A program made the position numbers and the translations under genes. Positions 1 through 7,331 of a stretch of DNA of 38,603 nt are shown one piece after another; the stretch's first letter is position 1, and the number at the start of each line of letters is the position of its first letter. The notes under the pieces are model-generated. The model worked only from the letters and a program-made list of their open reading frames with translations. It did not search any database and was not told where the DNA came from. This stretch comes from an uncultured Pelagibacteraceae bacterium. GTDB taxonomy: Bacteria > Pseudomonadota > Alphaproteobacteria > Pelagibacterales > Pelagibacteraceae. The stretch covers positions 1-38,603 of the forward strand of contig CACBTT010000009.1 in the NCBI GenBank assembly GCA_902542235.1, written 5' to 3'.

Positions 1-351
1 ACTAAATTTTTAATAAATAAATTTTCATTAAAATATAAAAGAAAATTAATAGTTGGTGCTATTAGCAAGTTTGATGGACATATTTTTTCATTCGATTTTA
101 AGAATAAATCAAGTCCATGTTTAAAGTGCTTTTATCAATTAGAACCAACTGATGAAGTTTTAAATTGTGAAAGTGAGGGAATATTGGGAACTACATCAAA
201 TATAATTGGGAGTATGCAAGCAAATGAAGTTTTAAAAAATATAATTTCGTCAGACAAAAGTCTTCATTCATCAATTCTGATTGTTAATCTGAAAAAACTT
301 GAATTTAGAAAAATAAAATTTACTAAAAAAAAAGGTTGTTTGTGCAATTAA
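1..351 (+). CDS. MoeB/ThiF/HesA-family adenylyltransferase, C-terminal part
   Basis: The 5' end lies outside the window; the reading frame is open from base 1 to the TAA at 349-351 (116 residues). The family (E1-like enzymes) adenylates the C-terminal glycine of sulfur-carrier proteins such as MoaD or ThiS. Two cysteine pairs are visible, PCLKC near residue 40 and GCLC at the very end, which match the structural zinc site of MoeB/ThiF. Between them EGILGTTSNIIGSMQANE fits the conserved segment following the first pair. The ATP-binding and catalytic part is upstream and cannot be seen, so the choice between molybdopterin and thiamine function is open. The last bases overlap the likely start of the next gene by about 16 nt, which suggests co-transcription. 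Confidence 0.8.
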   Translation, partial: TKFLINKFSLKYKRKLIVGAISKFDGHIFSFDFKNKSSPCLKCFYQLEPTDEVLNCESEGILGTTSNIIGSMQANEVLKNIISSDKSLHSSILIVNLKKLEFRKIKFTKKKGCLCN

Positions 352-788
352 TCTTCAAGATTTTAATCATTATATTTTTTACCTCTAATGCCATTTCTGA
401 AAATAATGAAAAATTTTTAATGCTTAAAAATGATAAGGTAAACGTAAGATATGGCCCAAGTTTTGATTATCCAATAAAGTATATTTACAAGAAAATAAAC
501 TTGCCGGTAAAAGTGATTGATAAAAAAGAAAACTTTAGAAGAATAATTGACAATAAAAAAAATGGTGGGTGGATACATATTTCTCAATTGAAGCAATCAA
601 AATCCTTTATAACTGTATCAAATAAAATTCTATTCAAAAAACCAACTAAATTTTCTAAACCCTTGGCTAAAATAGAAACTGGCAGGTTACTGTTAGTAAA
701 AAAATGTGAGAGAAATTGGTGTTTAGTAGAAACGAAAAGTTTTAAAGGGTGGGTTGACGAAGAAAATCTTTGGGGAAAAATCAACTAA
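336..788 (+). CDS. exported bacterial SH3-domain protein
   Basis: 150 residues. The first 20 or so (hydrophobic, ending near SNA-IS) look like a signal peptide, so the protein is probably periplasmic. Two SH3-like repeats follow: one around residues 30-85, with the typical NVRYGPSFDYPI and GGWIHISQL elements, and a second around 92-148, ending in KGWVDEENLWG. Such proteins are thought to bind cell-wall material, but no specific role is established here. No ATG fits upstream of the signal peptide; TTG at 336 is used, and GTG at 342 is an equally good start two codons later. It overlaps the upstream MoeB/ThiF-like gene and converges on the small minus-strand gene at 815-994. Confidence 0.7.
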   Translation: MFVQLIFKILIIIFFTSNAISENNEKFLMLKNDKVNVRYGPSFDYPIKYIYKKINLPVKVIDKKENFRRIIDNKKNGGWIHISQLKQSKSFITVSNKILFKKPTKFSKPLAKIETGRLLLVKKCERNWCLVETKSFKGWVDEENLWGKIN

Positions 789-793
789 CCCTT

Positions 794-814
794 TAAGTTA
801 TATATATTAACTTA
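794..814. terminator. AT-rich hairpin between convergent genes
   Basis: A perfect 7-bp inverted repeat (TAAGTTA, 7-nt loop, TAACTTA) lies between the stop of the SH3 gene (788) and the stop of the small minus-strand gene (815). It is followed on the plus strand by TTATTTTT. Position and shape suit a weak terminator, mainly for the plus strand, but the stem has one G-C pair and such repeats arise easily in AT-rich DNA. Confidence 0.35.
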
Positions 815-994
815 TTATTTTTGTTGGACACAAACGTCTTTGATAACTGGAGCATTCGCACAATCAACACATTTAGTCTTTTGAACTATACATCCATCAT
901 CAAGGACTTCAACATCAACTATTTTATCACACTTGGAACAAGTTGAAGAAATTGTTAATCCACATTTTTTACAATTATAATTTTCAATTTGCAT
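815..994 (-). CDS. small cysteine-rich zinc-ribbon-like protein (59 aa)
   Basis: An intact frame runs from ATG at 994-992 to TAA at 817-815. The product begins MQIENYNCKKCG and contains CKKC (8-11), CSKC (19-22), C35, CVDC (42-45) and C55. That is three CxxC pairs plus two single cysteines in 59 residues, a pattern typical of zinc ribbons or small metal-binding proteins. There is no signal peptide, so it should be cytoplasmic. I do not recognise a family. The cysteine spacing is far from random for AT-rich intergenic DNA, which is the main argument that it is real. Its upstream region holds Fur-box-like repeats (1039-1086), hinting at metal or oxidative control. No clear ribosome-binding site is visible. 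Confidence 0.7.
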   Translation of the reverse strand: MQIENYNCKKCGLTISSTCSKCDKIVDVEVLDDGCIVQKTKCVDCANAPVIKDVCVQQK

Positions 995-1038
995 ATTTTG
1001 AAAATTAAATATGAAAAAATTATTTTCAACAAATATCC

Positions 1039-1086
1039 TTGCGAATAATTATTATTTACGCATTTTTTTTGCGAATAATTATTATT
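1039..1086. promoter_or_regulatory. tandem Fur-family-box-like direct repeats
   Basis: The 18-mer TTGCGAATAATTATTATT occurs twice, at 1039-1056 and 1069-1086, exactly 30 bp apart (about three helical turns). Each copy contains the perfect palindrome AATAATTATT, and the first is flanked to give an imperfect inverted repeat ending in ACGC. They lie 45-92 bp upstream of the zinc-ribbon gene start, on its promoter side. The shape resembles operators of Fur-family regulators, two of which are encoded in this window (irr and fur). Which regulator binds is inference. Confidence 0.45.
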
Positions 1087-1127
1087 ACTACAAATTATCC
1101 TAATAAAGTTTTTTCTAAATACTTATT

Positions 1128-1146
1128 GATAATGATTATTATTTAC
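1128..1146. promoter_or_regulatory. Fur-box-like sequence
   Basis: GATAATGATTATTATTTAC matches the classical enterobacterial Fur box (GATAATGATAATCATTATC) at 15 of 19 positions. It shares the ATTATTATT half with the two repeats at 1039-1086. It overlaps the stop codon of the DUF2061 gene, so if functional it would act on the divergently placed upstream region of the zinc-ribbon gene as a third, distal site. AT-rich chance similarity cannot be excluded. Confidence 0.35.
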
Positions 1147-1381
1147 TTTTTGATCTACTTGCCCACCACTTATCTAAAATGAAATACCAGATAGAATTGG
1201 CAATTGGTTCTACAATTGCATCGGTCAAAGCTATCATAAAAGATACATCAGCAACTAACATCAAAACAGTTATAGCAATTGCAAAATGACCAAATGTATA
1301 AACAATTGTTCTTAAAATAGAGCCTTTGTTATTGGAATAAATCTGACCGGCAGCTTTAAAAATACCGTTGGTAACTTCCAT
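1139..1381 (-). CDS. DUF2061 family small membrane protein
   Basis: 80 residues with two predicted membrane segments, around residues 24-45 and 47-70. The sequence ILRTIVYTFGHFAIAI and the later IVEPIANSIWYFILDKWW fit the DUF2061 family (predicted membrane proteins of unknown function, often with RTIVY/W near the first helix). Its ATG overlaps the stop of the upstream dioxygenase gene by one base (TAATG), so translation is probably coupled. It is the last gene of the katG-dioxygenase-DUF2061 series. Confidence 0.75.
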   Translation of the reverse strand: MEVTNGIFKAAGQIYSNNKGSILRTIVYTFGHFAIAITVLMLVADVSFMIALTDAIVEPIANSIWYFILDKWWASRSKSK

Positions 1382-1977
1382 TATTCTTTAAACGGGCTTT
1401 CAAGAACACAAGCAACTAAGTGAACTCTAGCCTGCTCTCCTCCATTAAAAAAGTTATGATACTTTGTATTGTTAGTAATCCATACATGTCCATCTGCTGG
1501 CAAATGTTTTGCAACATTTTCAATGACCATTGAACAACCTGCATTAGTTACTATCGGAATATGCAATCTACACTCTGGATCTTTATGCCAGCTCAGTGTT
1601 GATCTTGGCTCTTTTAATAAAAGCCTTACTCTTCCTAGTTTAAATCTTTTACTAAGAATTTCATAAACCTCTTTGAAATAAGTTTTCTCGAACTCTGGTA
1701 GCAACTGAGTATATTTCGATTCATCAATATCAATATCTCTTGAGACTTCTTTGCCTGTCTCATCTGCAATAGTCCAATATCTACCTCTAATATTGTTCCC
1801 TTCTATAGAGTCTTTATTATTTGGAATTTGATTTAGAGGAATTGCACCAAAGTGAGTAACACCTGGCGAATTAAATTTCTTTTTCTCTAAAATTAGATTT
1901 AAGTCATTTCGCAATCTATTTATATCAAACTTAATTTCAGGAACTTTATAAAAGTCTTCGAACGATAGTGATGTCAT
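1381..1977 (-). CDS. aspartyl/asparaginyl beta-hydroxylase-like dioxygenase
   Basis: 198 residues. The family comprises 2-oxoglutarate and Fe(II)-dependent oxygenases with a double-stranded beta-helix core. Visible candidates for the active site are H131 and D133 in SWHKDPECRLHIPI (H139 also lies there), distal H174 in YHNFFNGG, and R184 in ARVHLVA for 2-oxoglutarate. The C-terminal half fits the Asp_Arg_Hydrox family; the N-terminal half is lineage-specific. The substrate is unknown: small bacterial members act on free amino acids, peptides or proteins. It follows katG by 19 nt and overlaps DUF2061 by 1 nt, so it should be expressed with katG. Both katG (heme) and this enzyme (iron) use iron cofactors. 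Confidence 0.75.
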   Translation of the reverse strand: MTSLSFEDFYKVPEIKFDINRLRNDLNLILEKKKFNSPGVTHFGAIPLNQIPNNKDSIEGNNIRGRYWTIADETGKEVSRDIDIDESKYTQLLPEFEKTYFKEVYEILSKRFKLGRVRLLLKEPRSTLSWHKDPECRLHIPIVTNAGCSMVIENVAKHLPADGHVWITNNTKYHNFFNGGEQARVHLVACVLESPFKE

Positions 1978-1996
1978 TTTTCTACTTTCCTTAATA

Positions 1997-4234
1997 CTAG
2001 TTTAATCTTAAATCAAATCTATCTGCATTCATCACTTTGACCCATGCAGATACAAAGTCTTTAACAAATTTGTCAGATGAGTCTTTGCAGGCATAGACTT
2101 CAGCTAATGCTCTTAATTGAGAATTTGAACCAAAAATAAGGTCAACTCTTGAACCTTTCCACTTAGTTTTTTTAGACTTTCTATCTTTGCCAACAAAATA
2201 TTGTTCAGATTTGTCAGTTTCTTTCCAAGTTGTACTCATATCGAGAAGATTTACAAAATAATCTGTTGATAGAGTTCCAGGTTTTTTTGTGAAAACTCCA
2301 TTTTTAGAACTATCATAATTTGTATCTAAAACTCTCATTCCTCCTACAAGAACTGTCATCTCTGGTGCCGTTAATCCCATTAATTGTGCCTTATCAATTA
2401 ATTTTTCCTCAGCTGAAACATGAGATTTACCTTTTTTCATGTAATTTCTAAAACCATCCGCTTGCGGCTCAAGTAATCCAAATGAATTTACATCTGTTTG
2501 GTCTTGTCTCGCATCTCCTCTTCCTGGAGTAAATGGAACCTGAATTTTATGACCAGCTTTTTTTGCTGCCATCTCTATTCCCACATTCCCACCTAATACT
2601 ATAAGATCCGCCATTGAGACTGATTTTTTATTTGTATCAAATTTTTTCTTAATTTTTTGTAAATCTTTAATAACCTTTGAAAGTTTTTTAGGGCTATTGA
2701 CTTTCCAACTTCTTTGAGGCTCAAGCATAATTCTTGCACCATTTGCTCCACCTCTTTTGTCAGAGCCTCTGTATGTAGAGGCAGAAGCCCAAGCAGTAGA
2801 AACTAAATCAGAAACAGAGATTTTTGATTTTGAAAGCTTTGATTTTAAATCTCTTATATCTTTTGATTTTAGTTTATATTTTGGTTTATCTATAGGATCT
2901 TGCCAAATTAATTGTTCTTTAGGTACTTCACTACCCAAATAACATGCTCTTGGTCCCATGTCTCTATGAGTAAGCTTAAACCAAGCTCTTGCAAATGCAT
3001 CAGCAAATTCATCTGGATTTTGATAAAAATGTTTTGAAATTGGTCCATAACTTTTATCCATTCTCAAAGATAAATCCGTTGTTTGCATCATTGGAGGATG
3101 CATTTTGTTTTTATCATGAGCATCAGGCACCATTTTTATTCTCTGACCATTCTTTTTTGGAGTCCATTGAAATGCTCCAGCAGGTCCTTTAGTCAATTCC
3201 CATTCATGGTTAAATAAACAATCAAAGTAACCCATATCCCATTGTGTTGGTGTTTGTGTCCATGCTCCTTCAATACCACTACTTATTGCGTGTACACCTT
3301 TTCCTGATTTGTAATTACTATTCCAACCAGTTGCTTGATCTTGAATTCTTGATGCTTCTGGATCAGGTCCTTTATGTGATTCGGGTGCAGCACCATGAGA
3401 TTTTCCAAAGGTGTGACCCCCTGCAACTAATGCAACTGTTTCATAGTCATTCATTGCCATTCGTCCAAATGTTTCTCTAATATCGTGAGCAGCTTTCAAT
3501 GGGTCTGGATTAAAATCCGGACCTTGTGGATTTACATAAATTAATCCCATGTGAGAAGCTCCCAATGGTTGTTCTAGATCTCTTTTTCCGCTGTATCTCT
3601 TAACACCTAACATTTCTTTTTCTGAACCCCAGTAAATATCATCCTCTGGTTCCCAGATATCAGTTCTTCCCGCTCCAAAACCGAATGTTTTAAAGCCCAT
3701 TGACTCTAATGCTACATTTCCAACTAGTATAAATAAATCTGCCCAAGAAATTCTTTTTCCATATTTCTGTTTTATTGGCCATAAAAGTAATCTAGCTTTA
3801 TCTAAATTAACATTATCAGGCCAAGCATTTAACGGTGCAAACCTTTGATTACCTGTTCCAGCTCCCCCTCTACCATCACCTGTTCTGTATGTACCTGCTG
3901 CGTGCCATGCTAATCTAATAAATAAAGGACCATAATGACCGTAATCTGCTGGCCACCAATCTTGTGAGTCTGTCATTAATTTGTTTAAATCTTTTTTGAG
4001 CGCTTTGTAGTTCAGTTTTTTAAATTCTTTAGAATAATTAAATTTTTTCTCCATTGGATTTGATAAATTCGAGTGCTGACTTAAAATTTTCAAATTCAAA
4101 CTATTTGGCCAAAAATCTCTATTTGTTTGTCCTCTTCCAGCACTAAATTTTGCTGGTGTACCTGCACCTGTAAACGGGCACTTACTTAATTCTGTTGATT
4201 TAAATGTTTTACTCTTATGAAATTCCGCACTCAT
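1997..4234 (-). CDS. katG: catalase-peroxidase
   Basis: 745 residues, full length for bacterial KatG. It destroys hydrogen peroxide by catalase and peroxidase activity. The N-terminal domain is complete: distal R107, W110 and H111 in [11 protein letters not shown], and proximal heme ligand H274 in [11 protein letters not shown]. The KatG-specific Trp-Tyr-Met crosslink partners are W110, Y233 ([10 protein letters not shown]) and M259 (GRMAMND). The catalase-assisting arginine is in [13 protein letters not shown]. The heme-less C-terminal duplicate follows from about residue 440. No signal peptide, so cytoplasmic. A strong AGGAG ribosome-binding site (4245-4249) sits 10 nt before ATG. It has its own promoter with Irr-type boxes, downstream of irr. 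Confidence 0.97.
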   Translation of the reverse strand: MSAEFHKSKTFKSTELSKCPFTGAGTPAKFSAGRGQTNRDFWPNSLNLKILSQHSNLSNPMEKKFNYSKEFKKLNYKALKKDLNKLMTDSQDWWPADYGHYGPLFIRLAWHAAGTYRTGDGRGGAGTGNQRFAPLNAWPDNVNLDKARLLLWPIKQKYGKRISWADLFILVGNVALESMGFKTFGFGAGRTDIWEPEDDIYWGSEKEMLGVKRYSGKRDLEQPLGASHMGLIYVNPQGPDFNPDPLKAAHDIRETFGRMAMNDYETVALVAGGHTFGKSHGAAPESHKGPDPEASRIQDQATGWNSNYKSGKGVHAISSGIEGAWTQTPTQWDMGYFDCLFNHEWELTKGPAGAFQWTPKKNGQRIKMVPDAHDKNKMHPPMMQTTDLSLRMDKSYGPISKHFYQNPDEFADAFARAWFKLTHRDMGPRACYLGSEVPKEQLIWQDPIDKPKYKLKSKDIRDLKSKLSKSKISVSDLVSTAWASASTYRGSDKRGGANGARIMLEPQRSWKVNSPKKLSKVIKDLQKIKKKFDTNKKSVSMADLIVLGGNVGIEMAAKKAGHKIQVPFTPGRGDARQDQTDVNSFGLLEPQADGFRNYMKKGKSHVSAEEKLIDKAQLMGLTAPEMTVLVGGMRVLDTNYDSSKNGVFTKKPGTLSTDYFVNLLDMSTTWKETDKSEQYFVGKDRKSKKTKWKGSRVDLIFGSNSQLRALAEVYACKDSSDKFVKDFVSAWVKVMNADRFDLRLN

Positions 4235-4255
4235 TATTATTTATCTCCTTTAGTA

Positions 4256-4307
4256 TTAATAATTATTCTATTTCCTTGTTTATAATTATTCTAAAGAAGA
4301 TTGTCAA
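4256..4307 (-). promoter_or_regulatory. katG promoter with two Irr-type (ICE) boxes
   Basis: Read on the minus strand: -35 TTGACA (4307-4302), a 17-nt spacer, and -10 TATAAA (4284-4279), which is nearly the ideal sigma70 promoter. Box 1 (4279-4295, TTTAGAATAATTATAAA on the minus strand) covers the -10 and most of the spacer. From memory, the rhizobial iron control element is about TTTAGAATTRTTCTAAA; box 1 agrees at 15 of 17 positions. Box 2 (4256-4272) matches box 1 at 14 of 17 positions, is 23 bp downstream and covers the expected start site. The layout predicts repression by Irr. Direct sight: promoter and boxes; inference: the regulator. Confidence 0.65.
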
Positions 4308-4341
4308 TAAGTCAGAATATTTATGATGTAATTTTGAAAAC

Positions 4342-4752
4342 TTAGTCTTCTAATTTAACTAAAACTTCAACTGATTTAATTTTTTTTCCAGGTATAGATT
4401 TTTGAATTTCTATTGGTCCTACATCCTCATTTTTAAGATCAATAAGCTTTTCTTCTTTAACATCAAAAAAGTGGTGATGATCTGTGACATTTGTATCAAA
4501 ATAAGTTTGATTAGAATTAATAGGTATTTCTTTTAAATATCCTTTTTTATGAAATGCGTGAACTGTATTGTAAACAGTTGCTAAAGAAACTTTCTCTCCA
4601 GTTTTATCTTTTATCAAATTGAATAAGTCGTTTATTGTGAAATGGAAAGTTTTATCTCTATTAAATAAAACCTCGCATATATTTATTCTTTGTTTAGTTG
4701 GTCTTAAGCTAGAGTTTCTTAGTTTTTCAACGAATTCTTGTTTACTAGTCAT
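4342..4752 (-). CDS. irr: iron response regulator Irr (Fur family)
   Basis: 136 residues. The N-terminal winged helix carries the Fur-family recognition segment SLATVYNTVHAFHKKGYLKEI (around 56-76), and the dimerization part carries FDTNVTDHHHFFDV with H92-H93-H94. The triple histidine matches the heme-sensing HHH site of rhizobial Irr, and the zinc-binding CxxC pairs of classical Fur are absent. In rhizobia Irr represses or activates heme and iron genes in iron-poor cells. Its neighbours fabA-fabB-fabI are divergent, an order I recall from rhizobia, which supports the Irr assignment. An Irr-type box lies 7 nt before its start codon, suggesting autoregulation; katG lies downstream on the same strand. 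Confidence 0.88.
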   Translation of the reverse strand: MTSKQEFVEKLRNSSLRPTKQRINICEVLFNRDKTFHFTINDLFNLIKDKTGEKVSLATVYNTVHAFHKKGYLKEIPINSNQTYFDTNVTDHHHFFDVKEEKLIDLKNEDVGPIEIQKSIPGKKIKSVEVLVKLED

Positions 4753-4758
4753 TAGCGA

Positions 4759-4775
4759 TTTAAAACTATTCTAAA
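4759..4775 (-). promoter_or_regulatory. Irr-type (ICE) box at irr start
   Basis: On the minus strand the 17-mer is TTTAGAATAGTTTTAAA. It agrees with the remembered rhizobial iron control element (TTTAGAATTRTTCTAAA) at 15 of 17 positions and with the katG box 1 (TTTAGAATAATTATAAA) at 15 of 17. It begins 7 bp upstream of the irr ATG and lies just downstream of the palindromic -10 at 4786-4793, where bound protein would block irr transcription. It may also affect the divergent fabA promoter. Confidence 0.55.
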
Positions 4776-4785
4776 CTATTTGTAT

Positions 4786-4793
4786 ATTATAAT
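4786..4793. promoter_or_regulatory. palindromic -10 shared by irr and fabA
   Basis: ATTATAAT is its own reverse complement, so TATAAT can be read on the plus strand (4788-4793, about 33 bp before the fabA ATG) and on the minus strand (4791-4786, about 34 bp before the irr ATG). The 73-bp gap between the divergent genes contains no better -10 for either. No good -35 is visible for either direction. Confidence 0.4.
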
Positions 4794-4825
4794 GTACCTA
4801 AATCAAGTAATAAGATTACAAAATT

Positions 4826-5326
4826 ATGAAAAAAAGTTCCTTTAATTACAACGAACTAATTGATTGCGCTAATGGTAAGTTATTTGGTCCAGGTAATGCA
4901 AAATTACCTTCTCCACCAATGCTAATGTTTGATAGAATTACAGAAATAACTGAGAGTGAGGGTTTTTATAAAAAAGGATCTATGAAAGCCGAACTTGATA
5001 TTAAAGATAATTTATGGTTCTTTGATTGTCATTTTAAAGAAGATCCAGTAATGCCAGGTTGTCTTGGTTTAGATGCTATGTGGCAGCTAGTTGGCTTTTT
5101 TCTTGGTTGGCTTGGAAATCCAGGAAGAGGTAGAGCATTAGGTGTAAGCACTGTAAAATTCACTGGGGAAGTTCTTAAAAATGTCAAAATGGCAACATAC
5201 GAAATAGATATGAAAAGAATTCTTGTTAAAGGAGAAACAACTGTAGGTCTTGCAAATGGAATATTGCTTGCTGATGGAAAAAAGATTTATAGTGCAGAAA
5301 ATCTTAAGGTAGGATTATTTAAATAA
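4826..5326 (+). CDS. fabA: 3-hydroxydecanoyl-ACP dehydratase/isomerase
   Basis: 166 residues, close to the 171-172 of E. coli FabA. The enzyme dehydrates 3-hydroxyacyl-ACP and isomerises trans-2- to cis-3-decenoyl-ACP, the branch point to unsaturated fatty acids. The hot-dog fold active site is clear: [22 protein letters not shown], with H69 and D83 corresponding to H70 and D84 of E. coli. The [15 protein letters not shown] helix distinguishes FabA from FabZ. It overlaps fabB by one base (TAATG), and fabI follows, so the three enzymes form a unit. It is divergent from irr. No obvious ribosome-binding site precedes ATG at 4826. Confidence 0.96.
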   Translation: MKKSSFNYNELIDCANGKLFGPGNAKLPSPPMLMFDRITEITESEGFYKKGSMKAELDIKDNLWFFDCHFKEDPVMPGCLGLDAMWQLVGFFLGWLGNPGRGRALGVSTVKFTGEVLKNVKMATYEIDMKRILVKGETTVGLANGILLADGKKIYSAENLKVGLFK

Positions 5327-6537
5327 TGAAAAGAGTAGTTGTAACAGGACTTGGTATAGTTTCATGTTTAGGAAATAACCAAGATGAAGTTTATCAATCG
5401 TTAGTTAATACAAAATCAGGAATAACATTTTCTGAGGAATACAAAGAACATAATTTAAAAAGTCATGTTCATGGTAAACCTCATATCAAGTTAGAGGATT
5501 ACATTGATAGAAAAGTTATTCGTTTTATGGGTGCTGGATCAGCATATAATTATATTGCTATGAGTGAAGCAGTTAAAGACTCTGGATTAGAAGAAAATGA
5601 AGTTAGTAATATTTCAACTGGGATGGTAATGGGATCAGGAGGACCATCAATTGAAAATGTGATATTAGCATCAGATAAGACTAGAGAGAAAAATCCAAAA
5701 AAGATGGGTCCATTTATAGTTCCAAGAACAATGGCAAGTACTGCTTCTGCCACTTTAGCAGTTCCATTTAAAATAAAAGGAACTAATTACACAATAAGTT
5801 CTGCGTGTGCAACGAGCGGTCATTGTATTGGTAACGCAATGGAACTTATTCAATTAGGAAAACAAAATATTATTTTTGCAGGTGGCAGTGATGAGGTTCA
5901 CTTTGCAATGACTGCAATGTTTGATGCCATGACTGCACTATCGTCGAAATATAACGATACACCTGAAAAAGCCTCAAGACCGTATGATAAAACAAGGGAT
6001 GGTTTTGTAATTGCTGGTGGAGGTGGAGTTCTAGTTTTAGAGGAATATGAGCATGCTAAAGCAAGAGGTGCTAAAATATACGCAGAATTAACAGGTTATG
6101 GAGCAACCTCAGATGGCTATGATATGGTTGCACCATCTGGCGAGGGAGCGGTGAGATGTATGAAAATGGCTCTTGCAACCTCAAAAAATAAAATTGACTA
6201 TATTAATACTCACGGGACATCAACACCTGTGGGAGATATTACAGAATTAAAAGCAGTTGGTGAGGCTTTTCCAGAATATAAACCTAAGATAAGTTCAACA
6301 AAATCTTTGTCGGGCCATTCATTAGGTGCAACTTCAGTTCACGAAGCAATTTACAGTTTGATAATGATGAAAAACAATTTTATTTCAGCATCAGCAAATA
6401 TTTCAGAAATGGATGACGAAGCAAAAAACTATCCAATTGTCACACAAGTTGAAAAAGACGTAAATCTAAATTCAATTATGTCTAACAGCTTTGGTTTTGG
6501 TGGAACTAATGCAACATTAGTTTTTGAGAAAGTATAG
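5326..6537 (+). CDS. fabB: 3-oxoacyl-ACP synthase I
   Basis: 403 residues, the normal length. It elongates acyl-ACP, including the cis-unsaturated intermediate made by FabA, by condensation with malonyl-ACP. The Cys-His-His catalytic triad is complete: C161 in [12 protein letters not shown]296 in [11 protein letters not shown] and H331 in [11 protein letters not shown]. The C-terminal glycine-rich NSFGFGGTN loop is present. Coupling to FabA argues for FabB rather than FabF. The stop lies only 4 nt before the preferred fabI ATG. Confidence 0.95.
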   Translation: MKRVVVTGLGIVSCLGNNQDEVYQSLVNTKSGITFSEEYKEHNLKSHVHGKPHIKLEDYIDRKVIRFMGAGSAYNYIAMSEAVKDSGLEENEVSNISTGMVMGSGGPSIENVILASDKTREKNPKKMGPFIVPRTMASTASATLAVPFKIKGTNYTISSACATSGHCIGNAMELIQLGKQNIIFAGGSDEVHFAMTAMFDAMTALSSKYNDTPEKASRPYDKTRDGFVIAGGGGVLVLEEYEHAKARGAKIYAELTGYGATSDGYDMVAPSGEGAVRCMKMALATSKNKIDYINTHGTSTPVGDITELKAVGEAFPEYKPKISSTKSLSGHSLGATSVHEAIYSLIMMKNNFISASANISEMDDEAKNYPIVTQVEKDVNLNSIMSNSFGFGGTNATLVFEKV

Positions 6538-6541
6538 ATCT

Positions 6542-7327
6542 ATGAGTTTAATGAAGGGGAAAAAGGGTCTTATAATGGGCGTTGCCAATGAAAGGTCAAT
6601 TGCATGGGGCATATCGCAAAAACTTGCAGAGTCTGGAGCAGAGTTAGCTTTTACATATTTGGGGGATGCTTTAAAAAAAAGAGTTGTTCCACTTGCAGAA
6701 AAATTAAATTCAAATGTAACATTTAGCTGTGATGTAGAAAAAAAAGAAGATGTTAAAAAACTTTTCGAAGATGTAAAAAATCAATGGGGAGAAATTGATT
6801 TTGTTGTGCATGCAATTGCATTCTCGGATAAGTCTGAGTTATCAGGAGAATATTTAAATACGACAAGAGAAAATTTTTTAAGAAGTATGTTAATATCTTG
6901 TTTTTCCTTTACCGAGATTGCCAGAGAGGCATCTAAAATAATGAAACAAGGTGGTAGTATGATTACTTTGAGTTATGAAGCAAATAAAGCTATACCTAAT
7001 TATAATGTTATGGGGGTTTGTAAGGCTGCGTTAGAGTCTAGTGTTAAATATCTAGCAAGAGATTTAGGAGTAAAGAACATCAGAGTAAATGCAATAAGTG
7101 CTGGGCCAATAAAAACTTTAGCAGCGTCTGCTATTGGTGACGCTAAATTTCTTTATAAATGGAATGCTAATCATTCATTTCTAAAAAGAAATGTAGATAA
7201 TCTTGATGTTGGAAATTCAGCATTATATCTCTTAAGTGATATGGCAAGCGGAGTTACTGGGGAAATACACTACGTTGATGCTGGTTATAACAAAGTTGGC
7301 ATGCCAGATCCTAAAAATATTACATAG
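6542..7327 (+). CDS. fabI: enoyl-ACP reductase (NADH)
   Basis: About 261 residues from ATG at 6542. A longer frame opens from TTG at 6524 inside fabB, but the shorter start matches the usual FabI N-terminus (KGKKGLIMGVANERSIAWGI). It reduces trans-2-enoyl-ACP in the last step of each elongation cycle. It is an SDR-fold protein with a GVANxxSIAWGI nucleotide loop. Active-site residues are Y145, Y154 and K161 in SYEANKAIPNYNVMGVCKAA, equivalent to Y146, Y156 and K163 of E. coli FabI. It is the third gene of fabA-fabB-fabI, so this cluster holds dehydratase, condensing enzyme and reductase together. Confidence 0.95.
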   Translation: MSLMKGKKGLIMGVANERSIAWGISQKLAESGAELAFTYLGDALKKRVVPLAEKLNSNVTFSCDVEKKEDVKKLFEDVKNQWGEIDFVVHAIAFSDKSELSGEYLNTTRENFLRSMLISCFSFTEIAREASKIMKQGGSMITLSYEANKAIPNYNVMGVCKAALESSVKYLARDLGVKNIRVNAISAGPIKTLAASAIGDAKFLYKWNANHSFLKRNVDNLDVGNSALYLLSDMASGVTGEIHYVDAGYNKVGMPDPKNIT

Positions 7328-7331
7328 TCTA

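Noticed and set aside
981..1004. Hairpin TTTTCAA/TTGAAAA enclosing the start codon of the zinc-ribbon gene
   Set aside because: Only 7 A/T-rich pairs with a 10-nt loop; I consider it too weak to call a translational control element.
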